This document shows, in pieces, positions 54,639 through 63,692 of a DNA stretch of 64,000 nucleotides (positions are counted from its first letter, which is position 1; each line of letters opens with the position of its first letter). The DNA comes from Mesorhizobium sp. M1B.F.Ca.ET.045.04.1.1 (GTDB lineage: Bacteria; Pseudomonadota; Alphaproteobacteria; Rhizobiales; Rhizobiaceae), in assembly GCF_003952465.1 (NCBI RefSeq), contig NZ_CP034448.1:2643001-2707000 (forward strand), in the 5' to 3' direction. Below the pieces are notes generated by a model, which searched no databases, was not told the DNA's origin, and saw nothing but the letters and a program-made list of their open reading frames with translations. A program made the translations under genes and the position numbers.

Positions 54639-55805
54639 ATGAATTTCGTGTTCTTCTCGCCGCATTTTCCGGCCAACGGCGCCGATTTCTGCGACCGGCT
54701 GAGGAAGGCCGGCGCCACGGTGCTCGGCATCGGCGACGCGTCCTATGAAACGCTGAGCGGGAAGTTAAAGGCGGCGCTGTCGGAATATTACCGCGTCGCG
54801 GACATGGAAGACTACGATGCCGTGTTCCGGGCGATGGGGCACTTCATCCACAAATGGGGGCGCATCGATCGGTTCGAGTCGCTCAACGAGCACTGGCTGG
54901 AGCTCGAAGCCAACATCCGCACCGACTTCAACATCTTCGGCACCAAGCTCGATTTCGTGAAGAATTTGAAGCGCAAGAGCCGGATGCGCGCCTTCTTCCG
55001 CAAGAGCGGCGTCGAGACCATTCCGCAGCGCAAATGCTCCGACCGCGCCGGGGCCATGACCTTCATCCGCCGCGTCGGCTATCCGGTGGTGGTCAAGCCG
55101 GATTCAGGCTCCGGCGCCTCGAACACGTTTAAGATTTCAAACGCGAAAGAGCTCGACCAGTTCTTCAGGGACAAGCCCGAAGGCGTCAGCTTCGTCATGG
55201 AGCAGTTCATCGAAGGGTTGGTGGTGACCTTCGACGGGCTGGTCAACCGCGACGGTGAGGTGGTGCTGGCGGCGAGCCACCGCTACGATCAGAGCGTCAT
55301 GGAGGTGGTCAACCGCGACCGCCACATGAGCTACACCTGCTTTCCCGAGATCAGCCCGGCGGTCGAGGAGGCGGGCAGGAAGATCCTCAAGGCGTTCGAC
55401 GTGCGCGAGCGCTTCTTCCACATTGAATTGTTCGAAACCAGGGACAAGCGCGTCATCGCGCTCGAGGTCAACATGCGCCCGCCCGGCGCCTGGATGACCG
55501 ACGCGATCAACTACACCTTCGACATCGACGTCTATGGCGAATGGGCCGACATGGTGGTCAAGGACGCGGCCGGCGGCCCCTACAAGGGCAAGTATTTCAC
55601 CGCCTATGCCAGCCGCAAACGCCACCTCGACTATTTGCACAGCCATGAGGACGTGCTAGCCGCGCACGGCGACAAGATCGTCCACCACCAGGCCATCGAA
55701 GAGGTTTTCAGCCGCGCCATGGGCAATTACGCCTACCAGATGCGCTCGAAGGACCAGAAAGCGCTGCGCCGGGCGGTCGACTATATCCACGCGGAAAAGG
55801 CGTGA
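54639..55805 (+). CDS. ATP-grasp carboxylate-amine ligase
   Basis: A 388-residue ATP-grasp enzyme, start ATG 54639 with a strong GGGGGAGG site. After a Rossmann-like N-terminal domain (1-110), SRMRAFFRKSGVETIPQ and YPVVVKPDSGSGASNTFKIS bind ATP. FVMEQFIEGLVVTFDGLVNR and ALEVNMRPPGAWMTDAIN (Mg-binding E and N) complete the active site. It would ligate a carboxylate to an amine. It overlaps the following esterase gene, giving an operon with esterase and SnoaL-like genes. No substrate can be named. Confidence 0.87.
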   Translation: MNFVFFSPHFPANGADFCDRLRKAGATVLGIGDASYETLSGKLKAALSEYYRVADMEDYDAVFRAMGHFIHKWGRIDRFESLNEHWLELEANIRTDFNIFGTKLDFVKNLKRKSRMRAFFRKSGVETIPQRKCSDRAGAMTFIRRVGYPVVVKPDSGSGASNTFKISNAKELDQFFRDKPEGVSFVMEQFIEGLVVTFDGLVNRDGEVVLAASHRYDQSVMEVVNRDRHMSYTCFPEISPAVEEAGRKILKAFDVRERFFHIELFETRDKRVIALEVNMRPPGAWMTDAINYTFDIDVYGEWADMVVKDAAGGPYKGKYFTAYASRKRHLDYLHSHEDVLAAHGDKIVHHQAIEEVFSRAMGNYAYQMRSKDQKALRRAVDYIHAEKA

Positions 55806-55810
55806 GGCGA

Positions 55811-56587
55811 ATGGACGTTTCCTATCACAAGGGCCATGCCCGCAATCTCGGCCGCGACATGGAGTACAAGCGCTACGGCCATGCCGGGCGGCCGGTGGTG
55901 GTGTTCCCGACCTCGCAGGGGCGGTTCTTCCAGTTCGAGGATTCGGGCGGCGTCGGCGCGCTCGCCGAATTCATCGATACCGGCCGCATCCAGCTGTTCA
56001 CGCTCGACGGCATCGATTCGGAATCCTTCTTCGACAAGCATGGCGATCTCGCCAGCCGCATCGCCCGCCACGAGGCCTATTTCCGCTATGTGCGCGAGGA
56101 GGCGCTGCCGGAACTGCAGTCGGTTGCCGCCAAGGCCAATGGCGGGCGCAGCTTGAAGCCGCTGTTCTGCGGCTGCTCGATGGGAGGCTACCACTCGTCG
56201 AATTTCGTGTTCCGCTATCCGGAACTGGCGAGCGGCGTGATCTCGCTGTCCGGCGTCTATTCGACCCGCGACTTCTTCGACCGGACGCTCGAGGGCAGCA
56301 TCTTCTACAATTCGCCGCTCGATTATCTGCCGGGCATCGTCGACCAGAGGCTGCTCGGGCGGCTGAGGGCGCTGAGGCTAATCTTCTGCTGCGGGCAGGG
56401 CGCCTGGGAAGAGCGCATGCTTGTCGAGACGCGCGAACTTGAGCAGGTGCTGCGCGACAAATCCATTCCGGCCTGGGTCGACTATTGGGGCGGCGACGTC
56501 AGCCATGACTGGCCGTGGTGGCACAAGCAGCTCGTTTATTTCTTCGGGCGCTGGTTGGACGACGATCTGATGCACAGGCTCGATTGA
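55811..56587 (+). CDS. PF00756-type esterase
   Basis: A 258-residue protein (ATG 55811; GTG 55802 overlapping the ligase stop is an alternative). The nucleophile lies in FCGCSMGGYHSSNFVFRYPE (G-x-S-x-G variant CSMGG). Acid and histidine residues occur in WVDYWGGDVSHDWPWWHK, the usual end of the esterase D/Fes-type family. The first part has VVVFPTSQGRFFQFED. It hydrolyses an ester or amide; together with the ATP-grasp ligase it may process the same product. Confidence 0.82.
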   Translation: MDVSYHKGHARNLGRDMEYKRYGHAGRPVVVFPTSQGRFFQFEDSGGVGALAEFIDTGRIQLFTLDGIDSESFFDKHGDLASRIARHEAYFRYVREEALPELQSVAAKANGGRSLKPLFCGCSMGGYHSSNFVFRYPELASGVISLSGVYSTRDFFDRTLEGSIFYNSPLDYLPGIVDQRLLGRLRALRLIFCCGQGAWEERMLVETRELEQVLRDKSIPAWVDYWGGDVSHDWPWWHKQLVYFFGRWLDDDLMHRLD

Positions 56588-56901
56588 TGACCACACCCGA
56601 CCCGATTCGCCGTTTTGTCGAAGCCACCAATGCCGGCGACAGCGAGGCCTTTCTCGAAACCTTCACGGCCGATGCCCTGCTCACCGACTGGGGCCGTTCT
56701 TTCCGCGGACGCGAACAGATCGCGCGCTGGAACCGGACGGACAATATCGGCGTGCAGTCCCATCTCGACATCGTCCGCATCGCGCCGTCTGACGGCGCCT
56801 GCCATGTGCGCATCAAGGTGGCAGGCAACGGCTTCAACGGCGAAGGCGACATGACCTTCACGCTGGACGGCGACCGGATCGCGAGCCTGATCATCAGTTG
56901 A
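56587..56901 (+). CDS. SnoaL-like (NTF2-fold) protein
   Basis: A 104-residue protein starting at ATG 56587, which overlaps the esterase stop (TGATG). It has RRFVEATNAGDSEAFLETF, FADDA-like FTADALLTDWGRSFRGREQI and the strand MTFTLDGDRIASLII. The NTF2 fold serves as isomerase, hydrolase or binding domain in many pathways. It is third in the ATP-grasp operon. No catalytic residue can be assigned with confidence. Confidence 0.8.
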   Translation: MTTPDPIRRFVEATNAGDSEAFLETFTADALLTDWGRSFRGREQIARWNRTDNIGVQSHLDIVRIAPSDGACHVRIKVAGNGFNGEGDMTFTLDGDRIASLIIS

Positions 56902-56965
56902 ACCCGGAAGCGCTTGGCTTGACGCATGATCCGAGGCGGGTCATTCCGCCGGCGATCATAAAATA

Positions 56966-56980
56966 TGAATTGTTTAGTCA
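56966..56980 (+). promoter_or_regulatory. RirA-type iron box before the siderophore-interacting protein gene
   Basis: TGA-N9-TCA (TGA 56966-56968, TCA 56978-56980) in AAATATGA...TCAAGT context, 87 bp before the siderophore-interacting protein gene. This inverted motif is the iron-responsive operator bound by RirA in rhizobia. The same motif precedes the TonB receptor at 60376-60390. Confidence 0.7.
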
Positions 56981-57067
56981 AGTTTCTGTGGAAACCAGGG
57001 TGCCATTGTGGCATGCCCGCCTGACGGATGGCGCCCTTGCATGCGCCGGTTCCAGGAGACTTGAGCT

Positions 57068-58153
57068 ATGGATCGACTAAGCGCGCAAGCCGATATCCGC
57101 AATAACGCCATTCGGGCGGTGATGGACAGTCTGCGCGCCGAACACCGTGACTGCGAGATCGACACTGGTATTGCCGGCCAGTGGGAATTCCACATGCATT
57201 ACGGCTCGCTGAATGCCACGCTCGACGACGGCGGTGTACGCATCCGGGTCGCGGCGCAAGACGAAACCTGCTTGTCCTACATGAAGATGATCGTTGCGGG
57301 TCATATCGCCGGGCAGTTGGGAACCACCGGCGGCTTGCGCTGGCAGGGCGACGGCAGCGATGCCGGCACGCCCGTCTTCTTCCGTGAGATCACCGTGCAA
57401 TCCTCGACGCGGCTGTCGCCACATATGCAGCGTGTGCGCTTCTCGGGCCACGACCTCGGTCGCTTCGCCCATGGCGGGCTGCATGTGCGGCTGTTGCTGC
57501 CCCCTGCCGGGCGGCAGCCGGTGTGGCCCTCCATGCGCGCCGACGGCATGATCGTGTGGCCATCAGGCGAGGATGCGCTCACCGTCCGCGTCTATACGAT
57601 CCGCGCGCTCGATGTCGCCGATGGCTGGCTCGACATCGACTTCGTGCTGCATCCGGGAACTGAAACGCCGGCCGCGGCTTTCGCGCAGGGCGCGCGGGCC
57701 GGCGATGTCATCGGCATGATCGGCCCCGGCGGTGGTGGCGTGCCGGAGGCGCAAAATCTGCTCCTGGTCGGCGATGACACGGCGCTTCCCGCCATCGGCA
57801 GGATCCTGGAGGAACTCCCGCCAGCGGCTTGCGCCGAGGCCCTGATCGAGGTCGATGGTCCGGAAGACCGGATCGCGCTGACACAGGGCGATAACATCGC
57901 CGTCCGCTGGCTCTACCGGCACGGCCGCGAAGCAGGCCGCGCCGGTCTGCTGCCGGCGGCATTGGGCGAACGCGATCATGCGGCCGACGATCTCTATGTC
58001 TGGGCCGGATGCGAGTTCGCCGACTTCCGGGAGATCCGCAGGATCGTGCGCAAGAAGTGGGGCCTGCCGCGCGACCGGCATCTGGTCACCGCCTATTGGC
58101 GCCGTGGCGCGCATGGCGAGGGCGGGGACGGCGAGGAACAGGACAATCCATGA
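57068..58153 (+). CDS. Siderophore-interacting protein (ViuB type) with DUF2218
   Basis: A 361-residue flavin-type ferric reductase. The N-terminal DUF2218 domain (about 1-90) is followed by the FAD-binding part (MQRVRFSGHDLGRFAHGGLH, TVRVYTIRALDVADGWLDID, with R-x-Y-T-x-R) and the NAD(P)-binding part (LLLVGDDTALPAIGRILEEL). The C-terminus has LYVWAGCEFADFREIRR. Such enzymes reduce ferric siderophores in the cytoplasm. It is convergent with the TonB receptor gene; both carry iron boxes. Confidence 0.9.
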   Translation: MDRLSAQADIRNNAIRAVMDSLRAEHRDCEIDTGIAGQWEFHMHYGSLNATLDDGGVRIRVAAQDETCLSYMKMIVAGHIAGQLGTTGGLRWQGDGSDAGTPVFFREITVQSSTRLSPHMQRVRFSGHDLGRFAHGGLHVRLLLPPAGRQPVWPSMRADGMIVWPSGEDALTVRVYTIRALDVADGWLDIDFVLHPGTETPAAAFAQGARAGDVIGMIGPGGGGVPEAQNLLLVGDDTALPAIGRILEELPPAACAEALIEVDGPEDRIALTQGDNIAVRWLYRHGREAGRAGLLPAALGERDHAADDLYVWAGCEFADFREIRRIVRKKWGLPRDRHLVTAYWRRGAHGEGGDGEEQDNP

Positions 58154-58199
58154 ATTTGGATTTGTCCTCGCCGCACGCTTCACGGCAGTCGGTGCGGCC

Positions 58200-60326
58200 T
58201 CAGAAGCGGTAGCGCAGGCTGCCGAACAGCGAACGGCCTTCGTCGCGGTAGCAATAGCCCGCCGAGCAGATCGTCTGCTGGTTGTCGAAGAGGTTCTTGG
58301 CGTTGACCTGCAGCTTGACGCCCTCGAGCTTCGGATTGCGGTAGCCGAAGTCATAGGACAGCGAGGCGTCGACGAAGGCGCGCGCATCGTTCTTGAAGGT
58401 GTTGGTGTCGTCGCCGTAGCTGGCGCCGGCAAAGCGCACGCCGGCGCCGAGCCCGAGCCCTTCCAACGTGCCGTTCTCGAACTGATAGTGGCCCCAAAGC
58501 GACAGGATGTGGTTCGGCGTCGCCGACAGCTCCTTGCCGTCGGTGCCTGCCGCACCGCGTTCGATCTTCACGCGCAGATAGGTGTAGGAAGCGATGACGC
58601 TGAAGCCGTTGTCGAGCGAGGCATTGGCTTCCAATTCGACGCCGCGCGAGTTGAGGTCGAGCTGGCGCTGCTTGTTGATGCCGGACGAGGCGTCGAACAC
58701 GACGCCGTCCTTCTGGTCGATGTCGAACAGCGCGGCGCTGACCGTCGCGTTGTAATCCGGGATTTCGTATTTGACGCCGATCTCCTTCTGCGTCGCGATC
58801 ATCGGGCGGGCGACGCGGCTGACATTGCTGTTGATGTCGTCATAGACGAAGCCGATGTTGGGCGAGAACGAGGTCGAATAGTTGACATAGGGGATGATGT
58901 CCCATTCGGTCCGGTAGGAGAGGCCGAGCCGGCCGGAGAAGGCGCTGTCCTTCTGCTTCGACTGGCTGAAATCGGCCGCCGTCGAGGTGGTGTTGACCCA
59001 ATCATAACGGCCGCTGGTGAACAGCGTGAAATCGTTCCACTCCATCTGGTCGTGCAGGTAGACGCCGAGCTGGTTCATCTGCTGACCGCCGGAATGGGGA
59101 ACGGGTGCTGACTTGATGTCGTCGACCGAGACATAGGAAAGCCCGCTGCCGGCGTCGTAGTCCGACCAGGCATAGTCGATGCCGCCGACCGCGGTGTGCC
59201 GCACCGGGCCGGTGTCGAATTCGAGCTGCGCCATGTTGTCGACGACGAAGTTCTTCATCGTCTCGGTGTAGTGGCCCCAGTAGCGCTGCAGCGGCTGGTC
59301 GGCGCCGACCGAATAGTGGCCGCTGTATTCGATGTCTGAGTCGACGGCGTTGTAGCGAAGGTTCTGGCGGACGGTGAGCCAGTCGTTGAAACGGTGCTCG
59401 AATTCATAGCCGATGCGGCCCTGGTACTGGCTGAAGTCGTTCCAGGCCGGATCACCTTCATAGACATTGGACAATGCGCCATAGGCCGAGTTGTAGAAGG
59501 CCGCGGTGCCGCCGGTGACCGACTTCGAATATTCGCCGAGGATGGTGAGCTTGGTGTCCTCGTCCGGCTTGAAGGTGACGGCCGGCGCCAGGTAGAGCTT
59601 ATCGTCGGGATAGGCGGGCAGATCGGTTTCGCTGAGGCGGCCAAGGCTGGTGAAGCGGTAGAGGATGCTGCCGTCTTCGTTCACCGGTCCCGAGGCATCG
59701 AGGGCCGCCTGGAAGCGGTTGTGCTCGCTGGCCAGCAATTCGATCTCGTGGAACTGCTCGTCCTTGGGCCGCTTGGTGACGACGTTGACGATGCCGCCCG
59801 GGCCGCTGACGCCGTAAAGCGAGGACGCCGGCCCCTTCAGGATGGTGACGCCCTCGATGCCGTAAGGCTCGGTCTTGAACCAAGCCGAAGGCCCGTTGTA
59901 CTGGCGCAGCCCGTCGCGGAACATGCCGTTGTAGAAGGCCTGGAAGCCGCGCAGGAAGAAGGCATCGTAGCGGGTGTCGAAGCCGAAGCTGTTGGGATTG
60001 GCGCTGGCCGTGTAGCCCAGCGCATCGTTCAGCGTGCGCGGCTTCTGGTCCTCGATCTGCTTCTGGGTCACGACCGAGACGGCCTGCGGGATCTTGACGA
60101 TCGGCGTGTCGACCTTGGTGCCGATGCGGTCCTTCTTGGCGACATAGCCGTCCTGCACCAGGATCTCGTTGCTCTCGGCGGTGACCTCGATCTTGCCGAG
60201 GACGGTGGCGTCTCCATTCTCCTGCGCGATTGCCGGCCAGGCCTGGCCGAGGATCGCGGTGCCTGCCAGCAATGACATCGCCTGGCGTGATATCTTTGGG
60301 CGCCATGTCCTCGGCCGCTCGCGCAT
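58200..60326 (-). CDS. TonB-dependent ferric siderophore receptor
   Basis: A 708-residue outer-membrane receptor. A signal peptide (AMSLLAGTAILGQAWPAIA, cleaved before QENGD) is followed by a short sequence before the plug, ETAESNEILVQDGY-like, and the plug domain (IPQAVSVVTQKQIEDQKPRT, ILKGPASSLYGVSGPGG). A 22-strand barrel ends with SLFGSLRYRF, with the terminal phenylalanine. It resembles the hydroxamate receptors FhuA/FoxA. The ATG at 60326 follows a RirA-type box. The ligand cannot be told. Confidence 0.92.
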   Translation of the reverse strand: MRERPRTWRPKISRQAMSLLAGTAILGQAWPAIAQENGDATVLGKIEVTAESNEILVQDGYVAKKDRIGTKVDTPIVKIPQAVSVVTQKQIEDQKPRTLNDALGYTASANPNSFGFDTRYDAFFLRGFQAFYNGMFRDGLRQYNGPSAWFKTEPYGIEGVTILKGPASSLYGVSGPGGIVNVVTKRPKDEQFHEIELLASEHNRFQAALDASGPVNEDGSILYRFTSLGRLSETDLPAYPDDKLYLAPAVTFKPDEDTKLTILGEYSKSVTGGTAAFYNSAYGALSNVYEGDPAWNDFSQYQGRIGYEFEHRFNDWLTVRQNLRYNAVDSDIEYSGHYSVGADQPLQRYWGHYTETMKNFVVDNMAQLEFDTGPVRHTAVGGIDYAWSDYDAGSGLSYVSVDDIKSAPVPHSGGQQMNQLGVYLHDQMEWNDFTLFTSGRYDWVNTTSTAADFSQSKQKDSAFSGRLGLSYRTEWDIIPYVNYSTSFSPNIGFVYDDINSNVSRVARPMIATQKEIGVKYEIPDYNATVSAALFDIDQKDGVVFDASSGINKQRQLDLNSRGVELEANASLDNGFSVIASYTYLRVKIERGAAGTDGKELSATPNHILSLWGHYQFENGTLEGLGLGAGVRFAGASYGDDTNTFKNDARAFVDASLSYDFGYRNPKLEGVKLQVNAKNLFDNQQTICSAGYCYRDEGRSLFGSLRYRF

Positions 60327-60375
60327 AAACTCGTCTCCATTATCATGTTTGATTGCGCTTTCGCGCTCTCAAATA

Positions 60376-60390
60376 TGAGTAACTGAGTCA
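60376..60390 (-). promoter_or_regulatory. RirA-type iron box before the TonB receptor gene
   Basis: TGA-N9-TCA (TGA 60376-60378, TCA 60388-60390) in AAATATGA...TCAAGT context, about 50 bases before the receptor start. The flanks are the same as in the box at 56966-56980, which supports a shared regulator. Confidence 0.75.
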
Positions 60391-60479
60391 AGTATTTTTT
60401 GATGCCTTTGCCGAAGGCTGACCATGACCCCAGCGCATGCGATGCGAAAAGGTGACGGTGGCGCTTTCGCAGGCCTCGC

Positions 60480-61244
60480 TCAGTAGGTCGCGCGTCCGCC
60501 GGAGAGATCGAAGGTGGCGCCGGTGGTGAAGGAATTCTCGTCGGAGAGCATGAACGCGACCATGGCGGCGGCCTCCTCCACCTCTACGAAGCGGCCGCGT
60601 GGAACCTTGCCAAGCATGTAGGTCACCTGGGCCTCTGTGAGCTGCTCGAGGATGCGGGTACGGGCGGGCGAGGGAGTCAGCGCGTTGACGGCAATGTCGT
60701 GACCGGCGAGTTCCTTACCGAGCGATTTGGTCAACGCAAGCACGCCGGCCTTGGCGGCCGAATAGGCGGCGGCATTGGGATTGCCTTCCTTGCCGGCGAC
60801 GGAAGCGACATTGACGATGCGGCCGTAGTTGCGCGCGATCATGCCGGGCACCAGGCGCCTACAACAATAAAAGACGCCGTTGAGGTCGATGTCGACGATC
60901 TGCCGCCAGGCGGCCGGGTCATAGTCCACGACCGTCGCGGCCGGGCCGGCAATGCCGGCATTGTTGACGAGAAGATCGACGGGACCGAGCGCCCGCTCGG
61001 TTTCGATGGCGGCGCGGTCGACGGCTTCGATCTGCGACTGGTCGCAAAGCAAGGCTTCGACGCGACCAAGCGGCGCAAGCTCGGCCAGGGCACCTGTCAT
61101 CGCGGCCTGGTCGATATCCCAGATGGCGACGCCTGCGCCCGACGAGAGCAGACGTCGGGCGACGGCAAGACCGATGCCTTGCGCGCCGCCCGTCACGACG
61201 GCGACACGGCCAGTGAGATCGACGGCATTCAAACGGCGGTTCAT
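60480..61244 (-). CDS. SDR dehydrogenase (3-oxoacyl-ACP reductase-like)
   Basis: A 254-residue short-chain dehydrogenase, ATG 61244 after GGAGGCAG. VTGGAQGIGLAVARRL binds the cofactor. NNAGIAG, S in VNVASVAGKEG and Y-x-x-x-K in YSAAKAGVLALTKSLGKELA form the active site. The D in WDIDQAAM, after the second strand, favours NAD over NADP. It belongs to an operon-like run with an AbrB-type membrane protein, an ABM monooxygenase and another SDR. Confidence 0.9.
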   Translation of the reverse strand: MNRRLNAVDLTGRVAVVTGGAQGIGLAVARRLLSSGAGVAIWDIDQAAMTGALAELAPLGRVEALLCDQSQIEAVDRAAIETERALGPVDLLVNNAGIAGPAATVVDYDPAAWRQIVDIDLNGVFYCCRRLVPGMIARNYGRIVNVASVAGKEGNPNAAAYSAAKAGVLALTKSLGKELAGHDIAVNALTPSPARTRILEQLTEAQVTYMLGKVPRGRFVEVEEAAAMVAFMLSDENSFTTGATFDLSGGRATY

Positions 61245-61285
61245 GAGCTGCCTCCTTTGTTTCCCCCCGCAAGGGATATCGCGGA

Positions 61286-62389
61286 TCAGTCCCTGACGTT
61301 TCGCGCCACCAGCTTGGCTACGCTTGGCCCAATGAGCAACACGACCAGGAAGCGGGCCGATTGCAGCGCCATGACGAAAGAAATGTCGACGTTCTGCGCG
61401 GCGGCGGCAATGATGGCGACGCTGTCCATGCCGCCTGGGCTGGTGGCGAGATAGGCGGTCAGCGGGTCGATGCCGAGCACACGGCTGATGACGAAAGCCA
61501 GCCCGCCGCAGAAGGCGATCAGCGCCACGATCGAGGCGATGATCTGCGGCAGGGCGCGTGCCGCATGGCGCAGAATCGGCCGGGTGAAGTTCAATCCGAT
61601 CGACCAGCCGACCATCGCGTAGCTGACCGCCAGCAGCCACGGCGGCAATTGCATCGGCACGCCGAAGCCGAGATGGACCACGGCGCCGAAGATGAAGGTG
61701 CCGAGAAAGAAGGGCGAGGGCAGCCGCAGCAGCCTTCCGAGCAGGCCGCCGACGATCGCGATGGCGATGGTGGCGGTGAAGGCCAACAGATCTATCGGCG
61801 GAAACCAGACGATGGGCGGCACTTCGATGCCTGACGTGTCGACCCACATCTTGGCGACGAGCGCCGCCGTCATCGAGACGAAGATGACGCGCAGATATTG
61901 CATGAAGGCGACGAGGCGCTGGTCCGCGCCGAAGGCGCCGGCCATCAGCACCATGGCGGTGGCCGCGCCCGGCGAGGAGCCCCAGACGGCGGTGGTGCCG
62001 GGCAGGATGCGCCAGCGGCTGATCAGCCAGCCGAGCAGGCTGGAAGCGGCGAGGGTCGCAACCACAACGCCAAGGAAGAGCTGCCATTCGGCGTAGAAGA
62101 CCGGGAAGATGTCGGCCGAGATCGAGTTCGCCACCAGGCAGCCGACCACGGCCTGGGCGGAGCCGAACAGCGGGCGGGGCACACGCACCCTAGCGCCATT
62201 GGTGCCGGCCAGGATCGCGGCCATCATCGGGCCGATCAGCAGCGCCGCCGGCAGGGCGGCCAGTTCCAGCGCGCCGGCAAAGAGCAGCGAGAACGCCAGC
62301 AACACCAGCCACTGCCACGGCTGGCGCAACCGCGCCATGCGTTCAGCGGGTGGCTGATCCAGTGGCGGTCGCTCTGGTGAGGAGTCCAT
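61286..62389 (-). CDS. AbrB-family membrane protein (duplicated domain)
   Basis: A 367-residue hydrophobic protein with about ten membrane segments in two similar halves (each with a G-x-L-x-G and T/S-P-G-x-x-x motif; see WGSSPGAATAMVLMAGAFGA and LATSPGGMDSVAIIAAAAQN). This is the AbrB duplication family, often named a transcriptional regulator but actually a transporter-like protein. The ATG at 62389 or 62338 may be used. Located between SDR and monooxygenase genes, it might export or import the compound they act on. Confidence 0.85.
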   Translation of the reverse strand: MDSSPERPPLDQPPAERMARLRQPWQWLVLLAFSLLFAGALELAALPAALLIGPMMAAILAGTNGARVRVPRPLFGSAQAVVGCLVANSISADIFPVFYAEWQLFLGVVVATLAASSLLGWLISRWRILPGTTAVWGSSPGAATAMVLMAGAFGADQRLVAFMQYLRVIFVSMTAALVAKMWVDTSGIEVPPIVWFPPIDLLAFTATIAIAIVGGLLGRLLRLPSPFFLGTFIFGAVVHLGFGVPMQLPPWLLAVSYAMVGWSIGLNFTRPILRHAARALPQIIASIVALIAFCGGLAFVISRVLGIDPLTAYLATSPGGMDSVAIIAAAAQNVDISFVMALQSARFLVVLLIGPSVAKLVARNVRD

Positions 62390-62466
62390 ACTCGGCTCTT
62401 AGACCGGGCACTGGCAAATGCGAACCCATTTTCCCGCTGAAAGTGCTATTCGCGCCAGTCTCGCGC

Positions 62467-62778
62467 TCAGCCGCCCTTCCCGGGGACCGGCAGGCCGAAG
62501 CCGCCGACCGGATGGGTCTCGACCTGGAACTCGAAGCCGGCGATGAAAGGACGCGCCCTGGCGATCGCCGCCTGGACCTCCGGCAATTGCAGGGAGGCCT
62601 TGTGGCTTGCCTGGTCGGTCCACACTTCGGTGACCCAGATCGCGTCGGCATCGACCGGGTCGGTGGCGATGATGTAGCTCAGGCAGCCGGGCAGGGCGAC
62701 GGTGCTTTCACGCAGCACGTCCATGACCGCGTCGCGCTGGCCGCGTGCCGCCCGCATCTTGCCGATCAGTCCGAACAT
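62467..62778 (-). CDS. Antibiotic-biosynthesis-type (ABM) monooxygenase
   Basis: A 103-residue single ABM domain with ferredoxin-like fold: LIGKMRAARGQRDAVMDVLR, LPGCLSYIIATDPVDADAIW, VTEVWTDQASHKASLQLPEV. YgiN-type quinol monooxygenases have the same size and order and need no cofactor. It lies 51 bases after the SDR gene in the same direction, so the pair probably belongs to one operon. Confidence 0.88.
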   Translation of the reverse strand: MFGLIGKMRAARGQRDAVMDVLRESTVALPGCLSYIIATDPVDADAIWVTEVWTDQASHKASLQLPEVQAAIARARPFIAGFEFQVETHPVGGFGLPVPGKGG

Positions 62779-62829
62779 GCCCTTCCTCTCCCTCCAGGTT
62801 GTATGCCGCCCGAGTATGCAGTCGACGGC

Positions 62830-63606
62830 TCACGGCATCAACTGGCCACCGTTGACCTCGATCACCTGACCGATGATGTAGCCGCTCAAGAGATCGGAGG
62901 ACAGGAACAGATAGGCGCCGACGCAATCCTCGGCGGTTCCGGCGCGACCCTGCGGTATGGTGGCAACCATGGCCTTCATCTGCTCGGCGCTCGAATAGCG
63001 CTCGTGGAACGGCGTCAGGATGGTGCCGGGCGCCACGGCGTTGACACGGATGCCGAAGCCGATCAGCTCTTTTGCCATGCCGCGCGTCACGTTGGAGACG
63101 AAGGCCTTGGATGAGCCGTAGAGGCCGGCGCCGCCACCGGCACCGTTGCGGGCGGCGATCGAGGAGGTGTTGATGATGAAGCCGCCCTGGCGCTTCAGCC
63201 ACGGGATCGCCTTGCGCGAGGCGGTCAGCACCGAGCGTGCGTTGAGGTCCATCACCGCGTCGTAATGCGCCTCGGTCTGCTCGGCATAGGCAACGCGCCC
63301 GAGCATGCCGCCGGCATTGTTGACCAGCCCGTCGAGCCGGCCGAAATGTTGCGCGCTCTGCTCGACCACTCGCTCGACATCGACGGGAACCGAAAAATCG
63401 CCCTGCGTCAGGAACACTTCGCCGCCGCCGTCACGGATGGTTTTGGCGACGCCCTCCGCCGCTTCCCGGCTCGAATTGTAGTGCAGCGCGACGCGGCATT
63501 GCTGCGCGGCATACGCCTGGGCAAGTGCGGCGCCGATCCCGGTCGACGCGCCTGTGACCAGCACCACCTTGCCGGCAAGGTCTGGGATGAGAAGTGTGTT
63601 GGGCAA
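62830..63606 (-). CDS. SDR dehydrogenase
   Basis: A 258-residue short-chain dehydrogenase. VTGASTGIGAALAQAYAAQQ (cofactor), VNNAGGMLGRVAYAE, S in FIINTSSIAARNG and Y in GLYGSSKAFVSNVTRGMAKE (Y-x-x-S-K, K two further than in most SDRs, since the alignment reads YGSSK). C-terminal LLSGYIIGQVIEVNGGQLMP is typical. Substrate unknown; likely a ketone or alcohol in the pathway with the ABM protein. Confidence 0.87.
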   Translation of the reverse strand: MPNTLLIPDLAGKVVLVTGASTGIGAALAQAYAAQQCRVALHYNSSREAAEGVAKTIRDGGGEVFLTQGDFSVPVDVERVVEQSAQHFGRLDGLVNNAGGMLGRVAYAEQTEAHYDAVMDLNARSVLTASRKAIPWLKRQGGFIINTSSIAARNGAGGGAGLYGSSKAFVSNVTRGMAKELIGFGIRVNAVAPGTILTPFHERYSSAEQMKAMVATIPQGRAGTAEDCVGAYLFLSSDLLSGYIIGQVIEVNGGQLMP

Positions 63607-63692
63607 GTCGATACCTCCGGGATTTGCGCTGGCAATTGGTAGGCGCTCGCCGGCCAGGCGTTCAAGTCAAGAAACGAAACCAGGGCGCGAGA

